Notes: generated from the letters alone by a model not told the origin. Counted from the first letter of the stretch, positions 1 to 10,582 are shown. The stretch: DNA of 25,627 bases from Oppiella nova (GCA_905397405.1 CAJPVJ010000423.1:1-25627), one strand, 5' to 3'. Made by a program: numbers and translations.

Positions 1-282
1 GAGTTTGGTTGTGTTAAATGGTTGGGCAAACTGCCAGACGTGGGACCCGATTGGATGGCTGGCGTGGACTTTGTGAACCCGATAGGCGAGGGAACCGGTG
101 TTCACAACGAGCACCGGCTGTTTTACGCCCCTTTAAATCACGCATCACTGGTACCGGTGTTGGGACTCATGAAAGCCGACGACTACTTGTGTCCAAACAA
201 TCCCTTTAATGGCGATCTGTTTACCGATAGTGACGCTCATGTCGTCACTCACTTGAGACGGTATAAGAAGAATAAGACATGA
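1..282 (+). CDS. CAP-Gly-like domain protein, C-terminal end (partial)
   Basis: Frame 1 is open from the first base to a TGA at 280-282 and gives the last 93 residues of a protein whose start lies outside the window. The opening residues (FGCVKWLGKLP, then AGVDF, GEGTG and RLFY) follow the CAP-Gly layout: a Gly-x-Val-x-Trp strand, a Gly-Val-x-Phe strand, a Gly-rich loop and an Arg-x-Phe strand. CAP-Gly domains bind EEVD/Y-type C-termini of tubulin and end-binding proteins; CYLD carries three of them. The usual GKNDG groove is not intact (it reads GEGTG), so peptide binding may be altered. A polar tail of about 25 residues ending in basic RRYKKNKT follows. The family call rests on pattern alone, and CYLD is only one possible parent. 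Confidence 0.5.
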   Translation, partial: EFGCVKWLGKLPDVGPDWMAGVDFVNPIGEGTGVHNEHRLFYAPLNHASLVPVLGLMKADDYLCPNNPFNGDLFTDSDAHVVTHLRRYKKNKT

Positions 283-294
283 ATTGAGAAACAG

Positions 295-300
295 TTTATT
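295..300 (-). terminator. Poly(A) signal for the minus-strand gene
   Basis: TTTATT on the plus strand is AATAAA on the minus strand, about 205 bases past the stop of the gene ending at 505. If both this and the plus-strand signal at 436 are used, the two convergent transcripts overlap at their 3' ends. Confidence 0.35.
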
Positions 301-435
301 GGACGAGAAGTTACGATAACTTTCTTATAGATTACAATCAATTGTATTGTAAAACATATCAATTATAATGAGTTTAAGAGTAATATATAAAAGTATTTTC
401 AAGTGTTTAATGAATAGATTTTAATGAATAGAGTA

Positions 436-441
436 AATAAA
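436..441 (+). terminator. Poly(A) signal for the CAP-Gly-like gene
   Basis: AATAAA lies about 155 bases after the stop codon at 282, in AT-rich sequence with a T/G-rich stretch (TGTTTGTTTG) just after it. This is a normal position for an animal poly(A) signal. Confidence 0.5.
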
Positions 442-504
442 TGTTTGTTTGAGAAATGAGTTATTAATGAAATGAAAGTCTGATAAGAAATGTCTACAAA
501 AACC

Positions 505-1367
505 TCAACTCTTTGTCTGATTATCAACGACTTCTACGGTCTCGAAATCGTAGACACTTTCCGTCAAAAGTATCGACAGATTGAGATCTTTCTTGAGTTG
601 AGCCGTAAATGCCGTCAAATCCTTCAGAAGTCTCTCCCTTTCGGCCAACGCTTGTGTCGACTTGTCTTTCAGTATATTTCTGTACGAATGCATCGGCTTT
701 TCGGTCATCACATCCACACTCGTATTCAGTCCTCTATTCACTCTCCTGTTGTTCCCATCGATTGTCCGCCTCTTCACTGATGCATAAGAAGTGAAAAACA
801 AAAACAAATGAATCGATTGAATGACAAACAGAGTCAATGTCTGAAGACATACTCATAGAACAACTGAACTCATCGTTCCGATCGTTATTGACATCGATAT
901 GCATATCGATTATCTTCACCGCTCTCTCCATCACATCCAACAATTGAATCGCCTTTTCGTCCGCGAGAACTGAGAACTGTCTTGAAATCCGTGACATTTT
1001 GTATGCATTTAATGCTATTCTTGTGGTGATTCAAGTGATCCACAATTTCGAAGCACTTCCTCCGGATCTTCACTCGACTGAATCGCTGACAACCGAATTG
1101 GCTGTCCTTCAGATCAAAGAACACTTTGCGTTCATCGAAACGGGTCTTAAGTTTCTTCAATTCATTCAATTGAAAGACAAGAATATTCTGTCGCTTCTGC
1201 CGGTCATCGCAGTTGACATCCATTTCGCGAAACGACTCCAAGAACTCGTTGAGCGTCTCTATCAACTTCTGGTGCGTCTTCTGCAGCTCTAATCTTCTGC
1301 AGTCGCATATTATTGCCGGGACTGTCCTTACCATCGATGATGACATCAAACGGTGATCTCCGCACAT
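505..1367 (-). CDS. Small three-exon protein of unknown family, probably helical
   Basis: Three minus-strand reading frames join with consistent phase: exon 1 1367-1074, exon 2 976-853, exon 3 776-505, giving about 229 residues. The second intron (852-777, 76 bp) is well supported: a GTATGT donor, a T-rich tract and a CAG acceptor, with the split codon restored. The first intron is less certain. The GTGAAG donor at 1073 paired with a CAG acceptor at 977 keeps phase 0; a GTGGAT donor at 1043 would also fit and adds ten residues. The ATG at 1367 is the first in frame. The protein is rich in Leu, Lys, Glu and Gln (for example LQKTHQKLIETLNEFLESF near the start and ALAERERLLKDLTAFTAQL near the end), suggesting amphipathic helices or coiled coil. 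I do not recognise the family and see no signal peptide or membrane segment. It converges on the CAP-Gly-like gene with 222 bp between stop codons. Confidence 0.55.
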
Positions 1368-1370
1368 CAC

Positions 1371-1787
1371 TCGCCACTTGATTGCCGTGTAATCACTTCA
1401 TCGGCGGTGCACTTGATTTTTGGCTAAACGTCGCGTGAAGTACTGAATGACAATAACTGATGAAATTAAGAAAAACTTTTTAAACGCGTGGAAAATAAAT
1501 ATGTGACCAAGGTTGTGTTAAATCTATTGAAATATTTAAATTCTTGCGGTAAATTAATTTTGACTTATTGTATATAAATTATCATTTTAATTATTAAAGT
1601 TTGGTTAAATAATTGTTTGATTTTTGATTTATAATCTCATTTTGGTTCTCAAAAATGTGTTTTTAAAAAAAATTAATACCCAATACTTGCGTCAATTGAA
1701 AGTATTATAATTAAAAGTATACAAAGTATTTAATAACATTTTGTAATATTAATAATATTTAATTGTATTATCAATTCATTGGTCACA
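1371..1787. promoter_or_regulatory. AT-rich intergenic region between divergent reading frames
   Basis: About 415 bases, very AT-rich after 1450, separate the minus-strand gene ending at 505 from the plus-strand ORF starting at 1788. Because the two read away from each other, it would have to hold both promoters. No clear TATA box or initiator stands out. A short upstream ORF (ATG AAG TGA, minus strand, about 1400) precedes the minus-strand start. Confidence 0.35.
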
Positions 1788-2069
1788 ATGTCTTCGAATG
1801 GACTCAATCGACGCGAAAGAGTTGTCGATAGGAATGGCGACACAAATGAGGAGAACGTGTCTCGAGTGGTGTCTCAAGAAGTGTCGCCCGAAAGACCACA
1901 AAACCAGAGTATTATGAAGCGAGTGATGAGTCTAATGGCACTCTCGATGGCTATTCTTGTAGTGGTTTACTACACGACTCAATGCAATGACACCAAAGAA
2001 CTAATGATGGCTTCGGCCACTCAATCCATAACGGGTTCGCCGGTCGGACAACAAGTGATGTGTTCTTAA
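1788..2069 (+). CDS. Putative single-pass membrane protein, N-terminal part, possibly a broken gene
   Basis: The ATG at 1788 opens a 93-residue frame ending at TAA 2067-2069. Residues 1-45 are polar and charged. Residues of about 47-64 form a hydrophobic segment (VMSLMALSMAILVVVYY) preceded by Lys-Arg, as in a type II membrane protein, and a Ser/Thr-rich stretch follows. GC content stays at coding level beyond the stop. Other frames look coding there: frame 1 reads FGSRLVLLEDADVLCPI at about 2089-2139, and frame 3 reads TQSGTDFFWWDTDS up to a GTGAGT donor-like site at 2308. Position 2144 is an undetermined base. This fits a longer protein whose frame is broken by sequencing error or decay, but a real short protein or an unseen intron is also possible. 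I do not recognise the family. CDC27 starts 310 bp downstream on the same strand. Confidence 0.35.
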   Translation: MSSNGLNRRERVVDRNGDTNEENVSRVVSQEVSPERPQNQSIMKRVMSLMALSMAILVVVYYTTQCNDTKELMMASATQSITGSPVGQQVMCS

Positions 2070-2379
2070 GACTATAACGAAGACAGAGTTCGGTTCCCGT
2101 CTTGTGCTCCTCGAAGATGCGGACGTTTTGTGTCCGATTCGGTGNTTGGATCAGTGAGAGATTCAAAGATATATCGGACACAACTGCCGCGAAACGAGTG
2201 AGGATTAGGGCAAACGAGAGATCTGTTGGCCACCACTCGACACCCAAATACGGATCGCATTGTCACCCAATCCGGTACCGACTTCTTCTGGTGGGACACG
2301 GATTCTGTGAGTCATCAACGCGTTTGCCATTCACTGGTCGCCACCGTTGGCCGCGTGAAGACACACATCGGCACCGGAA
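2070..2379 (+). other. Region between the membrane ORF and CDC27, with an ambiguous base
   Basis: This stretch has coding-like composition but stops in every frame. It holds an N at 2144 and a GTGAGT donor-like site at 2308 that has no partner before CDC27 begins. A frame-3 ORF running to 2426 overlaps the CDC27 start codon, so if the stretch is CDC27 5' leader it contains an overlapping upstream reading frame. Confidence 0.4.
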
Positions 2380-5300
2380 ATGTTAGTCACAGAACCGGTT
2401 CAAGTGAGTCACTCACCACTCGTTAAGATAATACGCAACTGATTGCACGGATCAGTTATAGCGATGCTATCCTCGCATTCATACCACGTGTTAACTGTCT
2501 GTGTGTTTGTCCACCGATTATAGGCCACCATATCCTTTGCGCTCAAACACTACGCCTACAGCGACGCCATCTTTTTGGCCGAAAGACTATACGCCGAGGG
2601 TATGAGCGGAGACACACTGTTACCACCGATGAGTGGTAGCTCTCAATGGATACTAACATGTCTTTTGCGTGCCATTAGTGTCCACCGATGACTCGCTCTA
2701 TCTGTTGGCCACCTGTTACTACCGGTCGGGCAAAGCGAACGCCGCCTACTCTATACTGACGGGAAGGGACTGCCGGACGGCCGACTGTCAGCTCCTGTTA
2801 GCGCGTTGTTGTCTGGATCTCAAGAAGTACAACGAGGCCGAGGAGGCACTGGTAGGCGGCCTGCGGTCGGACAGGTGTGCGTCCACTACCTATTCGGTGG
2901 ATGAGTTGCGCAAAGAGTTCGGCGAATCGGCCTCTTTTGCGGCCCAACTCTTGGCCCAAATTTCGGCCAAAATCGAGAGGCACTCGAATTCAATGCATTA
3001 CTACAGAGAGAGCCTCAAAGCGAATCCATTCCTGTGGTCGTCGTACGAGAATCTGATCCAATTGGGGGTGAAGTGCGACCCCAAAGACGTGTTCAATATA
3101 TCAAACGTGGAGTTCAGCCAATGCTTGGGATCCAATCCATTAGTGAATCTACTGAATGCCAACTCCAATACGAGTGTCATCTCGAATAGCATAGCGAATA
3201 ATAACAACAACAACAATACCACCAATAATGCCATCAATCGGATCACGTCGGACACCAACTGCAACGCTAGTCATCAGCAGAACGTGACGACCGCGGCGTC
3301 GACGAGGTGTGAGATAACGTCGCCCTTCGCGGTGATCCGCTCGGCCAACGAGTTGGGAACCATTGACGTGATTACGCCCGAGAATAACCAGTGGGTGACC
3401 ACGACATGTGTGGCGCCCCAGAAGCTCAACGCCCACAACAAAGCGACGCGAAAGTCGACGACGAACCTGAAGACCGAGAACAACGTGTTCACCAAAAATC
3501 TACTTAACTCGCAGACGACGCCCATTTCGCGCCACTGTTTCGGTGTATTCCCGTTGACGGACGTGTCCACTCTTGCCATTAAGTCGACGCCAGAGTCGGA
3601 TAACAACCAGAAGATGATCACACATTCCGACGAAATGCAGGCCAAGAAACCGCATACGAGACGCAGTCAGCAGCAGATCCAGCAGATGACACAGCAGTCA
3701 GCGGTCATCGGCATCCAAAGCACCAGAAGTAACGCCTTTAAGTTACAGCTCTCTAACAATCAACAGTCGGCGCCCGACGTGAACACCGTTAGCTCCGTGT
3801 CGGGCAACCCTCTGTCCGGTTCGCCCATACAGTCGCAGTCGTTGCGTAGGAGTTCCCGTCTGTTTAGTTCGTCGCAGAGTTCGGTCAAAGAGAATACGGC
3901 CAACAAAGCGCCCGCTAAGCTCATCACTCGCCCCCGGACTCCCACCAAACGGACGAAACGGACGAACAGCTCGACAAACATCACGTCTTTGGTGACCAAC
4001 AGTTCGTCTCAACAGCAAAAAGAGAGCGAATTAAACGAATTAAACAAATCGGAGCTCCAGAAGGGCCGGGAGTTGGTGTCCGGCTATGACTTGTTTCAGA
4101 CGGGCATCAAAATGCAGAGGTATTCGGCGAAAGGACTCCTGGATCTGATGGTGCAGTTCGGCACAGCGTTGCAACATTTGGGACAATTCCGGTGCCGCGA
4201 GGCGATCGACGCGCTCGAGTGCCTGCCCGCCAACCACCTGAACACGGGTTGGGTGCTCACGGCCTTAGGCCGGGCCTACTTCGAGATGTCGCGCTACGAG
4301 GAGGCCGTCAAGTACTTCCTGGAGGCGCACCGCCGGGAGCCGCACCGCCTCCACGGCATGGAGTTCCTGAGCACCGCCTTATGGCACCTGCAGCGGGAGG
4401 TGGAGCTCTCGATACTGGCCCAGGAGTTGATTGAGTTCGACAAGGGGTCGGCACAGACGTGGTGTGTGGCCGGCAACTGCTTCTCCCTTCAGAAAGAACA
4501 CGAGACGTCCATTAAGTTCCTGCAGCGCGCCATACAAGTGGAGCCGGAGTTCGCCTACGCCTACACACTGTTGGGCCACGAGTTGGCCGTCACGGATGAG
4601 ATGGATCACGCCATGAGCTGCTTCCGCAACGCCACGCGTATTGATCCGCGACATTACAACGCCTGGTATGGCATTGGAATGATTTACTATAAACAGGAGA
4701 AGTTCTCGTTAGCGGAACTCCACTACAGGAAGGCGTTGGACATCTCGCCGTTCAGTCCGGTGCTTATGTGTCACATAGGGGTCGTACAGCACGCGCTCAA
4801 AAAGAGTGAACACGCGCTCCAGACGCTCGACAGGGCTATCGGTATGGACCCCAAGAACGCGTTGTGTAAGTTCCACAGGGCGTCCATTCTGTTCGCGTTG
4901 GACAGACATCCGCAAGCGCTCCGGGAGTTGGAAGACCTCAAACAGATTGTGCCAAAAGAGTCGTTAGTCTACTTCCTTATTGGAAAGGTATGTCTGCTTT
5001 TGGATTGTCTTTTTCCCGACTCTCCCTCTCCCCTCACAATTACTATCCTAATGTTATGAGTAGCCATTAACTAATGTGTGTTGTATTGCGCGGCACCTGT
5101 AGGTCCATAAGAAGATGGGTGACACCCACTTAGCGCTAATGAACTTCTCGTGGGCCATGGATTTGGACCCAAAGGGCGCCAACAATCAAATAAAAGAAGT
5201 AATCGACAAACAGTATGCAAACGACGACGAGGAGGTGGTCGTCCACTTGGACCCCACGGAAACGGGTCGCGCGAGCGTCGGTGGGGCCGGCAGTTCGCGG

Positions 5301-5384
5301 CACCGCTCCAACTCGGTCTCCATGGAGGCCGAGGAGTCATCTCTACTCAACGACGTCGAGGCTATGATAGACGATAGCACTTGA
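2380..5384 (+). CDS. CDC27: Cell division cycle protein 27 (APC3), anaphase-promoting complex subunit
   Basis: Four exons (2380-2403, 2524-2599, 2679-4987, 5103-5384) join in phase to give 896 residues; the human protein has about 824. CDC27 is a tetratricopeptide scaffold of the anaphase-promoting complex/cyclosome. It dimerises through its N-terminal repeats, and its C-terminal repeats bind the IR tails of CDC20, CDH1 and APC10. The first exon codes for only eight residues (MLVTEPVQ), closely matching the family's EPVQ start. Exon 2 holds HYAYSDAIFLAERLYAE, and exon 3 begins inside the first TPR (LYLLATCYYRSGKA). Residues of about 170-490 are a low-complexity linker with an Asn run, Gln-rich and Ser-rich parts, and a basic PRTPTKRTKR stretch suited to nuclear import and CDK phosphorylation. 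Residues of about 500-860 are the conserved TPR superhelix, including NFSWAMDLDPKGANNQIKE across the last exon. The tail is acidic and Ser-rich. The ATG at 2380 has upstream stops in its frame and G at -3. Confidence 0.97.
2651..2657 (+). promoter_or_regulatory. TACTAAC branch-point sequence in CDC27 intron 2
   Basis: A perfect TACTAAC lies 22 bases before the TTAG acceptor that ends the 79-bp intron 2600-2678. The donor is GTATGA. The intron therefore carries near-ideal splice signals, and splicing restores a Val codon (G|TG). Confidence 0.7.
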
Positions 5385-5620
5385 ATTATAGGCCCTTTTA
5401 TTATATATATATTATTGATATATAATTTCAAAACAAACAAATCGATTGCAAACTTATTGATATAATTATTTCAAATATTGAATAATATTTACAACAAATT
5501 TAATTGAAAAAACAAATTATAAGAAACTTATTTGAAATTAGTTTGAAGGCATGAAATACGGTATATACAGTACAGCGAAGTATAACAAAAGGTTTCGCGA
5601 TAATGATGTGTACAGCGATT

Positions 5621-5626
5621 AATAAA
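5621..5626 (+). terminator. Poly(A) signal for CDC27
   Basis: AATAAA lies about 235 bases past the CDC27 stop. It is the first canonical hexamer on this strand after the stop codon. Confidence 0.5.
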
Positions 5627-5855
5627 TTGGGTTTTAATTTATATGACAATTATTAGCAATACTTATAGAAATTAGATGTTTTATAATTATTTGGAATTTA
5701 TTTAATTAATGAACTTTTGTTTGTATTTCTATTCAATTAATTTCTATTGAGGTTAGAAATCCGCGAAAATAAAACCTTAAACTCATCCCAAACACAGATC
5801 TATATTATTATATAATCTTTATATTGAAATATCGGAACCACTTTTAGTCCTCTTT

Positions 5856-5861
5856 TTTATT
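5856..5861 (-). terminator. Poly(A) signal for ABT1
   Basis: TTTATT on the plus strand reads AATAAA on the minus strand, about 95 bases beyond the ABT1 stop codon. It faces the CDC27 signal without overlap. Confidence 0.5.
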
Positions 5862-5954
5862 TAATATATATATTTTGTGCTCTCATTTCACAATCAAAAC
5901 CCAAATTTATAAATAAAGATGTGATAAAAACAATTAAAACTATTGTTTTGTGCG

Positions 5955-6803
5955 TTATTTGAATATTTTGCTCAACAGCTCAAAGTCCACATCACTGTTA
6001 GTGGACTTGTTTTGGCGGATCAGCTCATCGGTGACCCTTTGCTTGTAATGGCGGCGATCGCGCGCAGAGGTCTCACCACTACCCTCATCGGCGGTCTTGT
6101 GTTTGGATTGATATTTGAATTTATGTGTCATTTGTTCGTAAAACGAGGTCTCCTTCTTCGCCCTCGAGATCTCAAACCTCAGCTTCTGTTGTGTCAACGC
6201 CTTCTCGTACGACAACTGTTCCGCCAAATGACTCCATTTGAACCTATCGATGGTAAACGAGATGATAATCAATACACCGCGGGATCAGTGTTGCCATTAT
6301 TGGTGTCAATACTTATGCAAATATTTCAAACTCCAGATCTGATCGTAGAATTTGGTCCGCCGTTTGCCGCCAATCTGTTGGCCATTGAGGACACCGGCCG
6401 CCAGTTTGGCCACCGATTTCTTGCGGAACTCCACCCACCCCTCGACGTACCGACAGTTGTAGGACTTCTTGACCGACGCCCTCCTCTGCTTCTTCGCCGA
6501 CTCGTTGGCGGACTTCTCCTTCTGGAGGAATATTCGGTTCACTTCTCCGTACTCTGCCATCAGTTGTCGCAATCGCGTGGCGTTCAGACCCATCGGTACG
6601 TAACTTAAGTAAACGATTCCTCTCTTATTCTTCGTGTTGTCACCGATTTTGACCACTTTTTTGCCAGATTTTCGTTTCTTAGAGCTGTTTGTCTCCTCTT
6701 CAGCGACCGATTGGTCGTCCCTCTGGTCGGCCGTCACCTCCCGTTCAGCGATTGGTTCGCCACACGAGTCGTTGGCGTTATTATCATCACTCATCTGATC
6801 CAT
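5955..6803 (-). CDS. ABT1: Activator of basal transcription 1 / Esf2 family RNA-binding protein
   Basis: Two exons (6803-6313 and 6243-5955) encode 259 residues; human ABT1 has 272. The family acts in the nucleolus in early 18S rRNA processing: yeast Esf2 stimulates the helicase Dbp8, and mammalian ABT1 was also reported as a TATA-binding-protein partner. Residues 1-60 are acidic then basic (KKRKSGKK, a likely nuclear or nucleolar signal). An atypical RRM spans about 62-152, with RNP2-like GIVYLSYVP and the family's usual lysine-rich insertion (KKQRRASVKKSYNCRYVEGW). The C-terminal part (FKWSHLAEQLSYEKALTQQ, then LRFEISRAKKETSFYEQ) matches the conserved helical tail. The 69-bp intron has a GTATTG donor and a TAG acceptor and restores a split Lys codon, linking YLHK to FKW. 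The ATG at 6803 has a good context (ACCATGG); a second Met lies three codons on. It converges on CDC27. Confidence 0.95.
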
Positions 6804-7663
6804 GGTTGGACACGAAGACAATGAACACGTGTTTTGATTTAAATCACGTTATGTTTACGCATCGCATGTGTTATTGTGATGTCATTACAGGTATGGCATA
6901 AACCATTGAGTCATAGAGGGGTGGGAGGGATAGGGTTAGTGTGTGTTCACTGCACACCACCCCTTCATTTGGTGTGAACGATGCAGTCATAGCCATGGCT
7001 GACACATGTGTGCATTGAGCTATGGCTGTCAAAGACACTGAGCATTGAATTTGTAATGAAATCCTATGGAAAGATAGCGCTATTTCTCAGTGACTGAAAC
7101 AGACCTTCAAATTCTAGCCATAAATTGAATGTCAAGTTTGAGGTAATTATTAAATACTTTATGAAATGTGTTTTGACACTAAAGTTAATTATAAAAGTTA
7201 ACACAATTAACAGCATAAATGAGTTTAAATGCTTTATGACTTATTTCTCATAAAGTGATCATAATATGGCACTAATTATAAGTATAATTAAAAGTTATTA
7301 AAACTTTTTTGTTATGCAGTGTTGTATTGTATTTGAAGTATTTTTTGAGAGAAAAGATTCAGAGCTTATCATCGAAATGATACCAAAAACAACAAAACAA
7401 AAGTTTTTTATAAAAGTTTGTGAAAATCCTATTTAAAATTACTTTTTTAATGGTTTTTGTAGACTTTGACTTTTTATGTGGATTAATAATACTTTTAAAA
7501 ACTAAACCAACACTTTGTAAAATATACCGATTATTATGACAGAGCCCAGAGAGCACTGCAAATACAATTACCTATATATCGCAGTTTTGAAGGTTTATTT
7601 CCCATGAGATTAGGAGTTTAATTGAATTTTTATTTATTATTTAATATTTTTATGCTTTTATTG

Positions 7664-7686
7664 CTCTCTCTCTCTCTCTCTCTCTC
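7664..7686. repeat. (CT)n microsatellite
   Basis: A perfect CT run of about 23 bases on the plus strand. Confidence 0.95.
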
Positions 7687-7929
7687 AGCGTTTGATAAAT
7701 GAAATGATAAAACATATATCAAAAGTATACTCCGATTGTAACAAAAAACAAGAATATCTGGCGGAATCATATATATAGTTTAGAAAAATCTTATAAAACT
7801 TCTGTATAATCGACTCCTTTTTGACATTCAAAATGCAATTTATTTATAAAAGTTTTAATACTCTTTCGGATTCTTACAGTTCAGGTCATTTGGATGAAGG
7901 AATGGGAACATTAGATAAGGACTCTTATG

Positions 7930-7931
<2 letters not shown>

Positions 7932-7961
<30 letters not shown>
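7932..7961. repeat. (GA)n microsatellite
   Basis: A perfect GA run of about 30 bases. Confidence 0.95.
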
Positions 7962-7964
<3 letters not shown>

Positions 7965-9228
7965 CTATATTTATAAGGTATCAAAACTTATCAGAAATGA
8001 TAATTTATTTGATTTCTGAGATTTTCTTTTCTTTCAAATCGCTTAATAATTATTGGCGTAAAAAATATATTGATATATGACTTGATAGCCTAACACTTCT
8101 AACCCAAACTTTGTTATTTGTTGCGACTTTGAATTTAGTTTAATAGTCGGCTAAGTATTAGGTATGCGCTGCACATGAATTCGTTATACATTTTTTGTTA
8201 CATAATATTTAATAACTTGTAATAACATTAATATACCGATAATAAGGGGCAATACAATCGGCCAAACCTTTATACATAATATTCGCCATCATTTACGAGT
8301 TCAATATATTATAGATATTTATTATTAAACATAATATTATTTTTTTGTGATTATTATTAACTTTTGAATATTAGTTGGAAAGCGCTTTTGGGACTTTAGA
8401 AAATCTATTAAAATAATATAGTATTTCGTATTTCAATATTAAATTTTTTATTCGTATAATAATTATGAAATAATCAAATAATTGTATGCTTTGATAATCC
8501 AGAGTGCAATAGTAGGTAGTAATCAAAAATCATTACATAGTCGGGCTCATGGATGCGAGATTACATGCCGTGTCCGCTAGGATTACATAATATATATTTT
8601 GGCCCCAAAATTGCGCCCCTTTTGCAAAGGTTCAGACCATTAATATAATCAATAATTGAGAATTGCTTTGAAAATCTCTATATGAAATGAAATACATATC
8701 AATTATATGGTCGTGTAATAAGTCATTACGAGTGACATGACAATTACATTTGGTATTGAAAATTAGAAATTCATTATAACAGCGAAAGTCAGGTTAAAAG
8801 TGAATACAGAAATTAATTTAAGTTTTTATGAATAGAAAGTTAAATACAATTATTAATTAGAAATATTGTATTCATTGTGAAGTCATATGTTTTGTGTAAG
8901 ACATTGACAAATCTATATCCTCTTAAAAGTTCACACAAAACGCCAATTAAAATCGTAAGTAAAAAGTAATCTTGAATAATTTTATAATTAGTATACGATG
9001 AGTACCTTAGTTTTGCACATCTATTCAAATTTTATGCAAATTAATTTTGTTTATATATTTAATAAGATATTTTTCTGTAATTTTTTATTCAAATTGCATC
9101 TAATCTTTTTAAATGTGTATATAATTTAGAGGTTTTTGATTTTCATTGCATTTAATGAGTGTTAAAGTCTGAGTGTTTAAGGATTTATAAAAAAAATTAT
9201 TGTCAACTCCTGAACACCACATGATAGG

Positions 9229-9262
9229 CGAGAGAGCGAGAGAGAGAGAGAGAGAGAGAGAG
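9229..9262. repeat. (GA)n microsatellite, interrupted
   Basis: A GA run of about 34 bases with a C interrupting it near its left end. Confidence 0.9.
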
Positions 9263-10034
9263 TTAATTTTGGAAAATGTTTTAAATTTAAATTAACTCTA
9301 ATGTACTCTTTTTAATGTAGTCTGACTTCCCATTAGAATATATTGTATTACATATTCGTCCCGTAGATTACGAACGAGTTTTGTTATGTAAAAAAGTTTT
9401 TAACTCTTGATTTTTGCTCACAATTTAATTATCGTTTATGAAGTTCTCCATCAGTTTGTGTTTTGCATTTGGAAACCTTTTCGAGACTCATTCGTGTTAT
9501 GAAAAAATTTCATTTCCTCCTAAATATCAAACGAAAGTCTCTTTTAAGAGACAGTTTTGATGGCTAATGAAGAGTTTTGATAAACAAATAGCAAAACTTA
9601 TCAAACTTTGTGTGCATAGTATAGTGTGTATTAAATTTAAAATAAAACCTCTTTTAGCGAAATATTTACGAAAAAAAGTATTTATTAAACATTTTTATTT
9701 TTCATTTTGACGTCTGTCTGTCAGTCTATTAACAAATGACACGGAAATCAGTGCACAATATATTTAAGTAGATTTAAAGTCATCTTTATTTATACGGAAG
9801 ACTATACGCGTTGAGTATTACTGACGATACGATTGTCATAACAAACCTGAATCCCTTTCGTCGATAACGAGATGCCTTTTCCGTAAAAATTTTGTTTTTA
9901 CTATTTTTTAGTTTTAATTTTTAAAGTCAGTGTTTAGGTAATGAAAGTTATGTTTTGGTTGGAGATTAAGTGATCAAATGATTGATATATTTTGCTATAA
10001 AGTTTAGTTAATTTCTTGAATTTCTTTATCAATT

Positions 10035-10036
<2 letters not shown>

Positions 10037-10071
<35 letters not shown>
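10037..10071. repeat. (CT)n microsatellite
   Basis: A perfect CT run of about 35 bases. Confidence 0.95.
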
Positions 10072-10072
<1 letters not shown>

Positions 10073-10541
10073 CAATCATAAGACTATTATTTAAACTAAA
10101 CGTTAGATTACATCGAAATGAGAGATACAAACAGAGAAAGAGAGAAACATTTTTCATTTATAATAATAAGTCTCTTATGAAAAAATAAATTTCTCAAAAA
10201 AAGTTCAAAACAAACTATCATTTAATATACGTTTCGGTGCTTTAGTCTGCTTTTTGTTGTAATAATTAATTTATTATAAAGTTTTTCACTGGCAATGCAA
10301 AAAGTCTAGTTTTTTTGGAGAGAAATCCATTGAAGGGAAATAATTAATGAAGTTTTTAGACGAGGATTGGGTTGAGATTCAAAGTCATAATTAAGTACTA
10401 GTGGTGTGTCTATAGCAGTGTTGCCAATGCAGTGACTCTACTGTATAGTCTATAGACTTTATGCTAGATGTGATGCATAACATTTTCAATTTAAAACACT
10501 CTAACCATTAATAATTTGAATGACCGGTAATTTGAGTTTTA

Positions 10542-10543
<2 letters not shown>

Positions 10544-10580
<37 letters not shown>
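10544..10580. repeat. (CT)n microsatellite
   Basis: A perfect CT run of about 37 bases. Confidence 0.95.

Positions 10581-10582
<2 letters not shown>

Larger units (their letters stand above)
5385..5954. other. Convergent 3' region between CDC27 and ABT1
   Basis: About 570 AT-rich bases hold the 3' untranslated ends of CDC27 (+) and ABT1 (-). I see no further gene, structured RNA or long repeat here. Confidence 0.7.

Noticed and set aside
2226-2426. Frame-3 ORF reading TQSGTDFFWWDTDS, resembling the WWD motif of dynein intermediate chain WD repeats
   Set aside because: Only a Trp-Trp-Asp match is visible, the rest does not fit, and the frame runs across the CDC27 start. Not enough for a family call.
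3001-4915. Many open frames antisense or out of frame to CDC27
   Set aside because: They are shadows of the CDC27 exon, which is confirmed by strong similarity to the family over its full length.
6991-7011. Adjacent 10-bp palindromes AGCCATGGCT and ACACATGTGT upstream of ABT1
   Set aside because: Ten-base palindromes are expected about 25 times in this window; adjacency alone is weak.
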